64,000 bases of DNA from Pseudomonas sp. H1h. GTDB taxonomy: Bacteria > Pseudomonadota > Gammaproteobacteria > Pseudomonadales > Pseudomonadaceae. Below, piece by piece: positions 1-7,268 of this stretch. Positions within the stretch are counted from its first letter, which is position 1. Every line of letters begins with the position of its first letter. The stretch lies in NCBI RefSeq assembly GCF_000633255.1, contig NZ_AYMJ01000031.1:372001-436000 (forward strand), in the 5' to 3' direction. The translations under genes were made by a program, and so were the position numbers. A model generated the notes under the pieces. The model was not told the origin of the DNA. It did no database searches and saw only the letters and a program-made list of their open reading frames with translations.

Positions 1-1
1 T

Positions 2-370
2 CGCCGCGACGGCGATGATTATTTCCTGATTACGCCGGTCGAAAAGGTCGGGATCAAGGTCGACGACGCGCCGTTCGTGGCGATTGCCGTGGAAGTCGAA
101 GGCGAGGGCGAAGCGCAGTTGCTGCGTTTCACCACCAATGTCGAGGAAACGGCCGAGGCCGGGCCTGAGCACCCGATCCGCGTCGAGATCGACCCGGCGA
201 CCCAGGAACCCGCGCCTTACGTGCATGTGCGCACTAACCTTGAAGCGCTGATTCACCGCAACGTGTTCTACCAACTGGTGGAACTGGCGGTCAGCCGCGA
301 AATCGACGGGCAGCGCTGGCTGGGTGTGTGGAGTGGCGGCGAGTTCTTCCGCATCGGCCTCGAACCGTAA
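2..370 (+). CDS. DUF1285 family protein, C-terminal part
   Basis: The reading frame is open from the window edge and ends in TAA at 368-370, so this is the 3' part of a gene that begins upstream. The visible ~122 residues include 'DDYFLITPVEKVGIKVDDAP' near the edge and a later segment with R-T-N-L-E-A-L-I-H-R-N-V-F-Y. I associate this with the DUF1285 family of small Proteobacterial proteins of unknown function. A GTG at 77 is in frame but internal to the conserved sequence, so it is not the real start. A perfect REP inverted repeat follows. Confidence 0.75.
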   Translation, partial: RRDGDDYFLITPVEKVGIKVDDAPFVAIAVEVEGEGEAQLLRFTTNVEETAEAGPEHPIRVEIDPATQEPAPYVHVRTNLEALIHRNVFYQLVELAVSREIDGQRWLGVWSGGEFFRIGLEP

Positions 371-382
371 TACACATCCAAC

Positions 383-471
383 TGTGGGAGGGGGCTTGCT
401 CCCGAAGGCGGTGTAACAGTCACCCTACATATTGACTGATGCACGGCTTCGGGAGCAAGCCCCCTCCCACA
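383..471. repeat. REPIN (two inverted REP arms)
   Basis: Arms of 25 bases at 383-407 and 447-471 are perfect reverse complements, beginning TGTGGGAGGGGGCTTGCTCC, with a 39-base spacer. This is a GGGGGCTTGCTCCCG subtype. It lies between the DUF1285 gene and the GntR regulator. Confidence 0.9.
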
Positions 472-510
472 TTGATTTATGGGCAACTTCAAAATCTGAT
501 TTGACTCTCA

Positions 511-520
511 ATCATATGAT
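511..520. promoter_or_regulatory. Candidate GntR operator ATCATATGAT
   Basis: A perfect 10-base palindrome 41 bases upstream of the GntR start codon. A one-mismatch version, ATCATACGAT, lies upstream of araF at 3415-3424. Short palindromes of this kind are typical of FadR-subfamily regulators. Assigning it to the adjacent regulator is inference. Confidence 0.45.
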
Positions 521-561
521 CATTAGCGTGAACACCCATCGCGAACCGCTTTGAGGTTTCC

Positions 562-1278
562 ATGTCCAGCAGCTTTCATGCATCAACGGTTGATTGGCTG
601 GGCGGCTGGATCGCCGCCGGCCAGGTCAAACCGGGGCAGGCGATCAAGGTCGAGGCGGATCTGGGTCTGCAACTGGGTGTCAGCCGCACGGTGATCCGCG
701 AAGCGATCAAGACCCTCGTCGCCAAAGGCATGCTCGAAGTCGGGCCGAAAGTCGGCACCCGGGTACTGCCGGTGCGGCGCTGGAACCTGTTCGATCCGCA
801 AGTCGTCGGTTGGCTGTCGCGCAATGGCCTGCCTGAAAATTTCGTCGACGACCTGCTCGACCTGCGGCGCACCATCGAACCGATGGCCGTGCGCTGGGCC
901 TGCGAGCGTGCCAGTCTGGAGCAGATTCAGGCCGTGCAACTGGCGTACAACGCGCTGGAGCGGGCTGTCGACAGCGGCGTCGATTACAACCGTGCCGATC
1001 AGGTCTTCCACGAATGCATTCTGGCGGCCAGTCACAATCAATTCATTGAGCAAATGGTCCCGGCCCTTGGCGCCTTGCTCGCCGTGTCGTTTGAAGTCTC
1101 CGCCGCCGACCCCGACGAATTGCGCCGCACCTTGCCGATCCACAAAGACATGGCCGACGCCATCGCCGCGCGCGATTCTGCACGCGGGGTGTGGGCCTGT
1201 ATGACCCTGATCGATAACGCCGACCTGACGATCAAACGCTTTTACCCAAAGGTGATGGCCGACAAGAGAGCCAGTTGA
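562..1278 (+). CDS. FadR-subfamily GntR transcriptional regulator (FCD domain)
   Basis: A 238-residue cytoplasmic DNA-binding regulator. The winged HTH is at about residues 25-75, with the recognition segment 'LGVSRTVIREAIKTLVAKGM'. The FCD ligand domain is at about 90-215, with 'DLRRTIEP', 'FHECILAASHN' and 'IHKDMADAI' supplying the Asp/His residues that bind metal and ligand in this family. It starts at ATG after TTTGAGG and leads directly into a lactonase, a sugar dehydrogenase and a sugar importer. It is probably the repressor of this galactose/arabinose locus, like DgoR, but the effector is not visible from sequence. Palindromes ATCATATGAT (own promoter) and ATCATACGAT (before araF) are candidate operators. 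Confidence 0.9.
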   Translation: MSSSFHASTVDWLGGWIAAGQVKPGQAIKVEADLGLQLGVSRTVIREAIKTLVAKGMLEVGPKVGTRVLPVRRWNLFDPQVVGWLSRNGLPENFVDDLLDLRRTIEPMAVRWACERASLEQIQAVQLAYNALERAVDSGVDYNRADQVFHECILAASHNQFIEQMVPALGALLAVSFEVSAADPDELRRTLPIHKDMADAIAARDSARGVWACMTLIDNADLTIKRFYPKVMADKRAS

Positions 1279-1291
1279 AAACACAGATCCC

Positions 1292-1381
1292 CTGTAGGAG
1301 TGAGCCTGCTCGCGAAGCGGTGTATCAGTCGCAATCAACCTCACTGAGCCACCGCCATCGCGAGCAGGCTCACTCCTACAG
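1292..1381. repeat. REPIN
   Basis: 24-base arms at 1292-1315 and 1358-1381 are perfect reverse complements (CTGTAGGAGTGAGCCTGCTC...). It separates the GntR gene from the lactonase. It makes an upstream in-frame extension of the lactonase ORF implausible as coding sequence. Confidence 0.9.
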
Positions 1382-1406
1382 TAAAAACAAGACTCAAGGA
1401 GTTGCC

Positions 1407-2282
1407 ATGTCGTGGACCGCCGTAACCCAACACCGCGCCAAACTCGGAGAAGGCCCGTTCTGGGACGCCCCCACCCAGGCGCTGTACTGGGTCGATATCG
1501 CCGGCCGGCAGGCGCTGCGGCTGATCGGCAACAACGTGCAGATCTGGCAGATGCCCGAGCACGTTTCCGCGTTCATTCCCTGCGTCAGTGGCGATGCACT
1601 GGTGACCCTGAGCAGCGGCGTGTACCGACTGGACCTTGATTCCCCGGGCCTTGAACCACGCCTGACTTTGTTCTGCATTGCCGACCCGCAACCGGGCAAT
1701 CGGCCCAACGAAGCGCGCTGCGACGCTCAGGGTCGGCTGTGGCTTGGCACCATGCAGAACAACATCGGCGAACAGGGCGAAGATCTGCCGATCGTGCGCC
1801 GCTCCGGTGGCTTGTTCCGCATTGATCCAGACCAGCGTGTCACGCCACTGCTGCGCGGTCTGGGGATTCCCAACACGCTGTTGTGGAGCGACGACGGCAC
1901 CACGCTGCTGTTCGGCGACAGCTTCGACGGGACGCTCAACCGCTATTTCATACACACCGACGGCAATCTCGGCAGCCCTGATGTCTGGTACGGTTCAGAC
2001 GGGCAGGGCGGCCCCGACGGTTCGGCGATGGATGCCGAAGGCTACGTGTGGAACGCCCGTTGGGATGGCAGTTGCCTGCTGCGCCTGACGCCGCAAGGCG
2101 AGGTCGAGCGCAAGATCGAACTGCCGGTCAGCCGCCCGACCAGTTGTGTGTTCGGTGGTGAAGACCTGAAAACCCTGTACATCACCAGCGCCCAGAGTCC
2201 GCAAAACCATTCACTGGATGGCGCGGTGTTGTCGATGCGGGTCGATGTGCCGGGCAAACCCTGTACGCGGTTTGCGGGATAA
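1407..2282 (+). CDS. SMP-30/gluconolactonase-like sugar lactonase
   Basis: A 291-residue six-bladed beta-propeller lactonase of the SMP-30/regucalcin family. Visible family motifs are 'LGEGPFWDAPTQALYWVDI' near the N-terminus, 'RPNEARCDAQGRLWLGTM' about residues 100-117, 'GIPNTLLWSDDGTTLLFGDS' about 153-172 and 'PDGSAMDAEGYVWNARWDG' about 202-220. The Glu, Asn and Asp residues in these motifs bind the catalytic divalent metal. The start at 1407 is chosen because AAGGAG sits just upstream, while the longer ORF runs back through a REPIN. It would hydrolyse the aldonolactone (galactonolactone or arabinonolactone) made by the SDR dehydrogenase encoded at 2553. The substrate assignment is inferred from neighbours. 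Confidence 0.9.
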   Translation: MSWTAVTQHRAKLGEGPFWDAPTQALYWVDIAGRQALRLIGNNVQIWQMPEHVSAFIPCVSGDALVTLSSGVYRLDLDSPGLEPRLTLFCIADPQPGNRPNEARCDAQGRLWLGTMQNNIGEQGEDLPIVRRSGGLFRIDPDQRVTPLLRGLGIPNTLLWSDDGTTLLFGDSFDGTLNRYFIHTDGNLGSPDVWYGSDGQGGPDGSAMDAEGYVWNARWDGSCLLRLTPQGEVERKIELPVSRPTSCVFGGEDLKTLYITSAQSPQNHSLDGAVLSMRVDVPGKPCTRFAG

Positions 2283-2283
2283 A

Positions 2284-2298
2284 TCCCAAAATATGGGA
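2284..2298. promoter_or_regulatory. Palindromic operator TCCCAAAATATGGGA, copy 1
   Basis: Arms TCCCA/TGGGA flank a 5-base AT core, beginning one base after the lactonase stop codon. The same element (TCCCACAATATGGGA) lies at 18572-18586 upstream of dgoK, in a 37-base block with 34 identities. Its position just upstream of a matching -35 box suggests a shared regulator, perhaps the IclR or GntR protein of the locus. Confidence 0.65.
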
Positions 2299-2312
2299 TG
2301 CAAAATTATATA

Positions 2313-2342
2313 TTGAGATTATTCGGCGGTCGGGTTTATAGT
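2313..2342 (+). promoter_or_regulatory. Sigma-70-type promoter, copy 1
   Basis: TTGAGA (2313-2318), an 18-base spacer and TATAGT (2337-2342). The same two boxes with the same spacing occur before dgoK at 18601-18630. It would drive the leader ORF and, with readthrough, the SDR gene. Confidence 0.6.
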
Positions 2343-2396
2343 CGGCTCCAGCAGTAACACGCACTCACACTTAAAAAGAACAAAACAGGTGAAGTG

Positions 2397-2549
2397 ATGC
2401 AGCGAATCTCTATCGCACTCCCCAGCGGAGTCAGCGTCTCGCAACGGCCCGGCGTCGCCCGCCGCGCCTGCCTGTTTTGTTTTCACAGTCTTTCAGACCG
2501 GACATCGTCAGATGCCCGGTTTTTTTGTGCTTACGAACAGGAGTCCTGA
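2397..2549 (+). other. Short leader ORF (50 codons), possible dgoK 5' remnant
   Basis: The ATG is preceded by AACAAAACAGGTGAAG, which also precedes the dgoK start codon. The ORF begins M-Q-R-I-S-I-A-L-P and ends in TGA at 2547-2549, four bases before the SDR start. dgoK begins M-Q-A-Q-L-I-A-L-D, so the first codons may be a decayed copy of the dgoK 5' end. An intrinsic terminator lies inside the ORF. Whether it is translated as a leader peptide, is an sRNA template or is simply a duplication scar cannot be decided from sequence. Confidence 0.4.
2497..2526 (+). terminator. Intrinsic terminator/attenuator in the leader of the SDR gene
   Basis: ACCGGACATC (2497-2506), loop GTCA, GATGCCCGGT (2511-2520), then a run of T. 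The stem has one A-C mismatch. It sits between the promoter at 2313-2342 and the SDR start at 2553, so transcription into the SDR and possibly araFGH would have to pass it. Confidence 0.7.
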
Positions 2550-2552
2550 TCC

Positions 2553-3371
2553 ATGGCTGAACCTCTTTCCTTGCCGCCAGTGCCCGCACCGCCGAAGGGC
2601 GAGCGTCTGAAAAACAAAGTGGTGCTACTGACCGGCGCGGCCCAGGGTATCGGCGAAGCGATTGTCGCCACCTTCGCCTCGCAGCAGGCCAAATTGGTGA
2701 TCAGCGATATTCAGGCGGAGAAAGTCGAGAAAGTCGCCGCCCACTGGCGCGAGCAGGGTGCCGAGGTGCAGGCGATCAAGGCCGACGTGTCGCGCCAACA
2801 GGACTTGCACGCGATGGCCAAACTGGCGATCGAGCTGTACGGCCGCATCGACGTGCTGGTCAACTGCGCCGGGGTCAACGTGTTCCGCGACCCGTTGCAA
2901 ATGACTGAAGAAGACTGGCATCGCTGCTTCGCGATCGACCTGGATGGCGCCTGGTACGGCTGCAAAGCCGTGCTGCCGCAGATGATCGAGCAAGGCGTCG
3001 GCAGTATCATCAACATCGCCTCCACCCATTCCACCCACATCATTCCTGGCTGCTTCCCGTATCCGGTGGCCAAGCACGGCCTGCTCGGGCTGACCCGGGC
3101 GCTGGGCATCGAGTACGCGCCGAAGGGCATTCGGGTCAACGCCATCGCTCCGGGCTACATCGAGACGCAACTGAACGTCGATTACTGGAACGGCTTTGCC
3201 GACCCCCACGCCGAGCGTCAGCGCGCATTTGACCTGCACCCACCAAAACGCATCGGCCAGCCCATCGAAGTGGCGATGACGGCGGTGTTTCTGGCCAGTG
3301 ACGAAGCACCGTTCATCAACGCCTCGTGTATCACCATCGATGGTGGGCGCTCGGTGATGTACCACGACTGA
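2553..3371 (+). CDS. SDR-family sugar 1-dehydrogenase (galactose/arabinose type)
   Basis: A 272-residue classical short-chain dehydrogenase. The NAD(P)-binding glycine motif 'TGAAQGIG' is at about residues 27-34, 'NCAG' at about 108-111, a Ser in 'NIASTHSTH', and the catalytic Tyr/Lys pair in 'YPVAKHG' at about 169-175. The C-terminus 'ITIDGGRSVMYHD' is typical. Neighbours are a lactonase and an arabinose/galactose-type ABC importer, so the likely reaction is oxidation of D-galactose or L-arabinose to the lactone with NAD(P)+. The family includes many other alcohol dehydrogenases, so the substrate is inferred from context. It starts at ATG after CAGGAGTCC. Confidence 0.8.
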   Translation: MAEPLSLPPVPAPPKGERLKNKVVLLTGAAQGIGEAIVATFASQQAKLVISDIQAEKVEKVAAHWREQGAEVQAIKADVSRQQDLHAMAKLAIELYGRIDVLVNCAGVNVFRDPLQMTEEDWHRCFAIDLDGAWYGCKAVLPQMIEQGVGSIINIASTHSTHIIPGCFPYPVAKHGLLGLTRALGIEYAPKGIRVNAIAPGYIETQLNVDYWNGFADPHAERQRAFDLHPPKRIGQPIEVAMTAVFLASDEAPFINASCITIDGGRSVMYHD

Positions 3372-3414
3372 CCTGATCGGGTGAGTGGCGGATAAATCCG
3401 CTTGAAATCCAATC

Positions 3415-3424
3415 ATCATACGAT
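3415..3424. promoter_or_regulatory. Candidate GntR operator ATCATACGAT upstream of araF
   Basis: A near-palindrome differing by one base from ATCATATGAT in front of the GntR gene. It lies 94 bases upstream of the araF start, in the SDR-araF gap, which suggests the importer has its own regulated promoter. Confidence 0.4.
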
Positions 3425-3517
3425 ATGACTATTTTCGAAATGCTTTGCAGGGAAACGCGATAACGCCACACCACGCTTTTCAAATAACGCTCAAGAAAAA
3501 TAACAAGGAGTCAGCTT

Positions 3518-4522
3518 ATGAAACGTCGTTTCGGGATTCGTACCCTGTGCAGTGCCGCGCTGGCGGTCACCGCGTTCAGCCTGAGCAGTTCGCTGCTGGC
3601 TGCCGACACCGTGAAAATCGGTTTCCTGGTCAAACAGGCTGAAGAGCCGTGGTTCCAGACCGAATGGGCTTTCGCGGAAAAGGCTGCCAAGGATAAAGGC
3701 TTCGAGCTGATCAAGATCGCCGTGCCGGACGGGGAGAAAACCCTCTCGGCCATCGACAGCCTCGCCGCCAACGGTGCCAAGGGCTTTGTGATCTGCCCGC
3801 CGGATGTGTCGCTCGGCCCGGCGATCATGGCCAAGGCCAAGCTCAATGACCTCAAAGTGATTGCCGTGGACGACCGTTTTGTCGACGCCAACGGCAAGTT
3901 CATGGAAGACGTGCCATACCTCGGCATGGCCGCGTTCGAGGTCGGCCAGAAGCAGGGTAACGCGATGGTTGCCGAAGCGAAGAAACGCAACTGGGACTGG
4001 AAAGACACCTACGCGGTGGTCAACACCTACAACGAACTCGACACTGGCAAGAAGCGCACCGACGGCTCGGTAAAATCCCTCGAAGACGCCGGCCTGCCGA
4101 AGGATCATATCCTGTTCGCGGCGCTCAAGACCCTTGATGTGCCGGGTAGCATGGACGCCACCAACTCGGCGCTGGTCAAGCTGCCGAGTGCGGCGAAGAA
4201 CCTGATCATCGGCGGTATGAACGACAACACTGTGCTCGGCGGGGTGCGCGCCACCGAAGCTGCCGGGTTCGCTGCGGCCAACGTGATCGGGATCGGCATC
4301 AACGGCACCGACGCTATCGGCGAACTGAAAAAGCCCAACAGCGGCTTCTTTGGTTCGATGCTGCCGAGTCCGCATATCGAAGGCTACAAGACTGCCGAGA
4401 TGATGTACGAGTGGGTCACCACCGGCAAAGAGCCGCCGAAATACACGGCAATGGACGACGTCACCCTGATCACCCGCGAGAACTTCAAGCAAGAGCTGGA
4501 AAAAATCGGCCTGTGGAATTGA
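3518..4522 (+). CDS. araF: L-arabinose-type ABC transporter periplasmic binding protein
   Basis: A 334-residue periplasmic sugar-binding protein with a Sec signal peptide ending near 'SSSLLAADT'. It matches E. coli AraF closely as I remember it: 'IGFLVKQAEEPWFQTEW', 'IKIAVPDGEKTL', 'IDSLAANGAKGFVICPPD', 'KVIAVDDRF', 'GGMNDNTVLGGVRATE', 'GIGINGTDAI' and 'LITRENFKQELEKIGL'. Arabinose-binding protein also binds D-galactose, which fits this locus. It starts at ATG after ACAAGGAG. The A-rich AATAACAA directly before the Shine-Dalgarno matches an Hfq/Crc catabolite-repression motif. First gene of araFGH. Confidence 0.93.
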   Translation: MKRRFGIRTLCSAALAVTAFSLSSSLLAADTVKIGFLVKQAEEPWFQTEWAFAEKAAKDKGFELIKIAVPDGEKTLSAIDSLAANGAKGFVICPPDVSLGPAIMAKAKLNDLKVIAVDDRFVDANGKFMEDVPYLGMAAFEVGQKQGNAMVAEAKKRNWDWKDTYAVVNTYNELDTGKKRTDGSVKSLEDAGLPKDHILFAALKTLDVPGSMDATNSALVKLPSAAKNLIIGGMNDNTVLGGVRATEAAGFAAANVIGIGINGTDAIGELKKPNSGFFGSMLPSPHIEGYKTAEMMYEWVTTGKEPPKYTAMDDVTLITRENFKQELEKIGLWN

Positions 4523-4555
4523 TGGCTGCTCGATCGGTGTGAAGAGGTGACTCAG

Positions 4556-6100
4556 ATGCACGCGCAAGTACAGACACATGCAAGCAGCGCCGGCGGCAGC
4601 CTGCGCTTCAACGGGATCGGCAAGACCTTTCCCGGGGTGAAGGCGCTGGACGCCATCAGCTTCGTCGCCCATCCGGGGCAGGTCCACGCCTTGATGGGCG
4701 AGAACGGCGCCGGCAAATCGACCCTGCTGAAAATCCTCGGCGGGGCCTACATCCCCAGCAGCGGCGAGTTGCAGATCGGCGAGCAGACGATGGCCTTCAA
4801 GTCGACGGCCGACAGCATCGGCAGCGGCGTCGCGGTGATTCACCAGGAGCTGCATCTGGTGCCGGAAATGACCGTGGCCGAGAACCTGTTTCTCGGCCAT
4901 CTGCCGGCCAGTTTCGGCCTGATCAATCGTGGCGCCCTGCGCCAGAACGCCCTGGCCTGCCTCAAGGGCCTGGCCGATGAAATCGACCCGCAGACCAAGG
5001 TCGGGCGCCTGTCGCTCGGCCAGCGGCAACTGGTGGAAATTGCCAAGGCGTTGTCCCGTGGCGCGCATGTGATCGCTTTCGACGAACCGACCAGCAGCCT
5101 CTCGGCCCGCGAGATCGATCGCTTGATGGCGATCATCAGCCGTTTGCGCGACGAGGGCAAAGTGGTGCTCTACGTCTCGCATCGCATGGAAGAGGTGTTT
5201 CGCATCTGCGACGCGGTGACGGTGTTCAAGGACGGCCGTTATGTGCGCACCTTCGACGACATGGGCCTGCTGACCCACGATCAACTGGTCACCTGCATGG
5301 TCGGGCGCGACATTCAGGACATCTACGATTACCGCAGCCGCCCGCGTGGCGCGGTGGCGCTGAAGGTCGACGGTCTGCTCGGCCCGGGGCTGCGCGAGCC
5401 GGTGAGTTTCGAGGCGCACAAGGGCGAGATTCTCGGCTTGTTCGGCCTGGTCGGAGCGGGGCGCACCGAACTGTTCCGGCTGCTCAGCGGGCTTGAGCGC
5501 AACACGGCTGGACGCCTCCAATTGCGCGGCCATGAACTGAAGTTGCGGTCACCGCGTGATGCAATCGCCGCCGGGATCCTGCTGTGCCCCGAGGACCGCA
5601 AAAAAGAGGGGATCATCCCGCTGGCCAGCGTCGCCGAGAACATCAACATCAGTGCTCGCGGTGCCAATGCCAGCCTCGGCTGTCTGCTGCGCGGGCTGTG
5701 GGAGAAGGGCAACGCCGACAAACAGATCAAGGCGCTGAAAGTCAAAACACCGCATGCCGGCCAGCAGATCAAATTCCTGTCCGGCGGCAATCAGCAGAAA
5801 GCCATTCTTGGCCGCTGGCTGTCGATGCCGATGAAAGTCCTGCTGCTCGACGAACCCACGCGCGGCATCGACATCGGCGCCAAGGCCGAGATCTACCAGA
5901 TCATCCATAACCTGGCCGCCGACGGTATTTCGGTGATTGTGGTGTCCAGCGACCTCATGGAAGTGATGGGCATTTCCGATCGCATTCTGGTGCTCTGTGA
6001 AGGCGCGTTGCGCGGCGAAGTCAGCCGCGACCAGGCCAATGAATCCAACCTGCTGCAACTGGCTTTGCCGCGCCATCGCGCTGACGGCGTGGCGAACTGA
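4556..6100 (+). CDS. araG: L-arabinose-type ABC transporter ATP-binding protein
   Basis: A 514-residue protein with two fused nucleotide-binding domains, as expected for AraG/MglA/RbsA importers. First domain: Walker A 'GENGAGKST' about residue 50, signature 'LSLGQRQLVEIAKAL' about 152, Walker B 'VIAFDEPTSSL' about 174. Second domain: a degenerate Walker A 'GLVGAGRTE' about 297, 'LSGGNQQKAILGRWL' about 408 and 'LLLDEPTRGID' about 429. It energises sugar import with AraF and AraH. ATG 4556 is preferred over GTG 4547 because GTG overlaps the Shine-Dalgarno AGAGGTGA. It ends a few bases before araH. Confidence 0.93.
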   Translation: MHAQVQTHASSAGGSLRFNGIGKTFPGVKALDAISFVAHPGQVHALMGENGAGKSTLLKILGGAYIPSSGELQIGEQTMAFKSTADSIGSGVAVIHQELHLVPEMTVAENLFLGHLPASFGLINRGALRQNALACLKGLADEIDPQTKVGRLSLGQRQLVEIAKALSRGAHVIAFDEPTSSLSAREIDRLMAIISRLRDEGKVVLYVSHRMEEVFRICDAVTVFKDGRYVRTFDDMGLLTHDQLVTCMVGRDIQDIYDYRSRPRGAVALKVDGLLGPGLREPVSFEAHKGEILGLFGLVGAGRTELFRLLSGLERNTAGRLQLRGHELKLRSPRDAIAAGILLCPEDRKKEGIIPLASVAENINISARGANASLGCLLRGLWEKGNADKQIKALKVKTPHAGQQIKFLSGGNQQKAILGRWLSMPMKVLLLDEPTRGIDIGAKAEIYQIIHNLAADGISVIVVSSDLMEVMGISDRILVLCEGALRGEVSRDQANESNLLQLALPRHRADGVAN

Positions 6101-6109
6101 GAGGTGAAC

Positions 6110-7081
6110 ATGATGACCATCCAAAACAAGGCGCTGCCGACTCCCCGCAAACCGCTGGACCTGCGGCGCTTCCTCGACGACTGGGTGATGCTGCTGGCGG
6201 CCATCGGCATCTTCCTCGCCTGCACTCTGCTGATCGACAACTTCCTTTCGCCACTGAACATGCGCGGGCTGGGCCTGGCGATTTCCACCACCGGCATCGC
6301 CGCGTGCACCATGTTGTACTGCCTGGCGTCGGGGCATTTCGACTTGTCGGTGGGCTCGGTGATCGCCTGCGCCGGGGTGGTCGCGGCGGTGGTAATGCGC
6401 GACACCAACAGCGTATTCCTCGGCGTCAGCGCGGCGCTGGTGATGGGCCTGATTGTCGGGCTGATCAACGGCATCGTGATTGCCAAGCTGCGGGTCAATG
6501 CGCTGATCACCACGCTGGCGACGATGCAGATTGTCCGTGGTCTGGCCTACATCTTTGCCAACGGCAAAGCGGTAGGCGTGTCGCAGGAATCGTTCTTCGT
6601 CTTTGGCAACGGCCAATTGTTCGGCGTGCCGGTGCCGATCCTCATCACCATCGTCTGCTTCCTGTTTTTTGGCTGGTTGCTGAACTTCACCACCTACGGA
6701 CGCAACACCATGGCCATCGGCGGCAACCAGGAAGCGGCGTTGCTTGCCGGCGTGAACGTTGACCGCACCAAGATCATCATCTTCGCCGTGCACGGCGTGA
6801 TCGGTGCGCTGGCCGGGGTGATCCTGGCATCGCGCATGACCTCCGGGCAGCCGATGATCGGCCAGGGTTTCGAGCTGACCGTGATCTCGGCGTGTGTGCT
6901 GGGCGGGGTGTCGCTAAGTGGCGGGATCGGCATGATCCGGCACGTGATTGCCGGGGTGCTGATACTGGCGATTATCGAGAATGCGATGAACCTGAAGAAC
7001 ATCGACACGTTTTACCAGTATGTGATTCGCGGTTCGATTCTGCTGTTGGCCGTGGTCATCGACCGTCTCAAACAACGGTAA
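6110..7081 (+). CDS. araH: L-arabinose-type ABC transporter permease
   Basis: A 323-residue inner-membrane permease with about 8-10 hydrophobic segments. Near-identity to E. coli AraH is visible in 'CLASGHFDLSVGSVIACAGV', 'ALITTLATMQIVRGLAYI', 'GRNTMAIGGN', 'LASRMTSGQPMIG' and 'ELTVISACVLGGVSLSGGIG'. Start ATG 6110 (MMT) follows GAGGTGA; ATG 6113 is an alternative. Last gene of araFGH; a REPIN rather than a clear intrinsic terminator follows. Confidence 0.93.
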   Translation: MMTIQNKALPTPRKPLDLRRFLDDWVMLLAAIGIFLACTLLIDNFLSPLNMRGLGLAISTTGIAACTMLYCLASGHFDLSVGSVIACAGVVAAVVMRDTNSVFLGVSAALVMGLIVGLINGIVIAKLRVNALITTLATMQIVRGLAYIFANGKAVGVSQESFFVFGNGQLFGVPVPILITIVCFLFFGWLLNFTTYGRNTMAIGGNQEAALLAGVNVDRTKIIIFAVHGVIGALAGVILASRMTSGQPMIGQGFELTVISACVLGGVSLSGGIGMIRHVIAGVLILAIIENAMNLKNIDTFYQYVIRGSILLLAVVIDRLKQR

Positions 7082-7092
7082 ACACTATTCCC

Positions 7093-7186
7093 CCTGTGGG
7101 AGCGGGCTTGCTCGCGAAAGCGCTGTGTCAGACAACATCTTCGCCGACTGACACACCGCATTCGCGAGCAAGCCCGCTCCCACAGG
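7093..7186. repeat. REPIN
   Basis: 26-base perfect inverted arms at 7093-7118 and 7161-7186 (CCTGTGGGAGCGGGCTTGCT...). It closes the araFGH transcription unit and precedes the GntR-UTRA gene. Confidence 0.92.
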
Positions 7187-7268
7187 AGATCGCGCAGTCT
7201 CCCGCCTCTGGTCACCTTCCCCAAATATTCCTTGCTCGACCGCGTCCGTTTCGGTTATCACTTTGTAC

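Noticed and set aside
1275..1406. Upstream in-frame extension of the lactonase gene
   Set aside because: It translates a REPIN; ATG 1407 has AAGGAG and begins the family sequence.
3491..5533. 680-codon minus-strand ORF opposite araF/araG
   Set aside because: Shadow of genuine genes in GC-rich DNA; araFGH proteins are clearly conserved on the plus strand.
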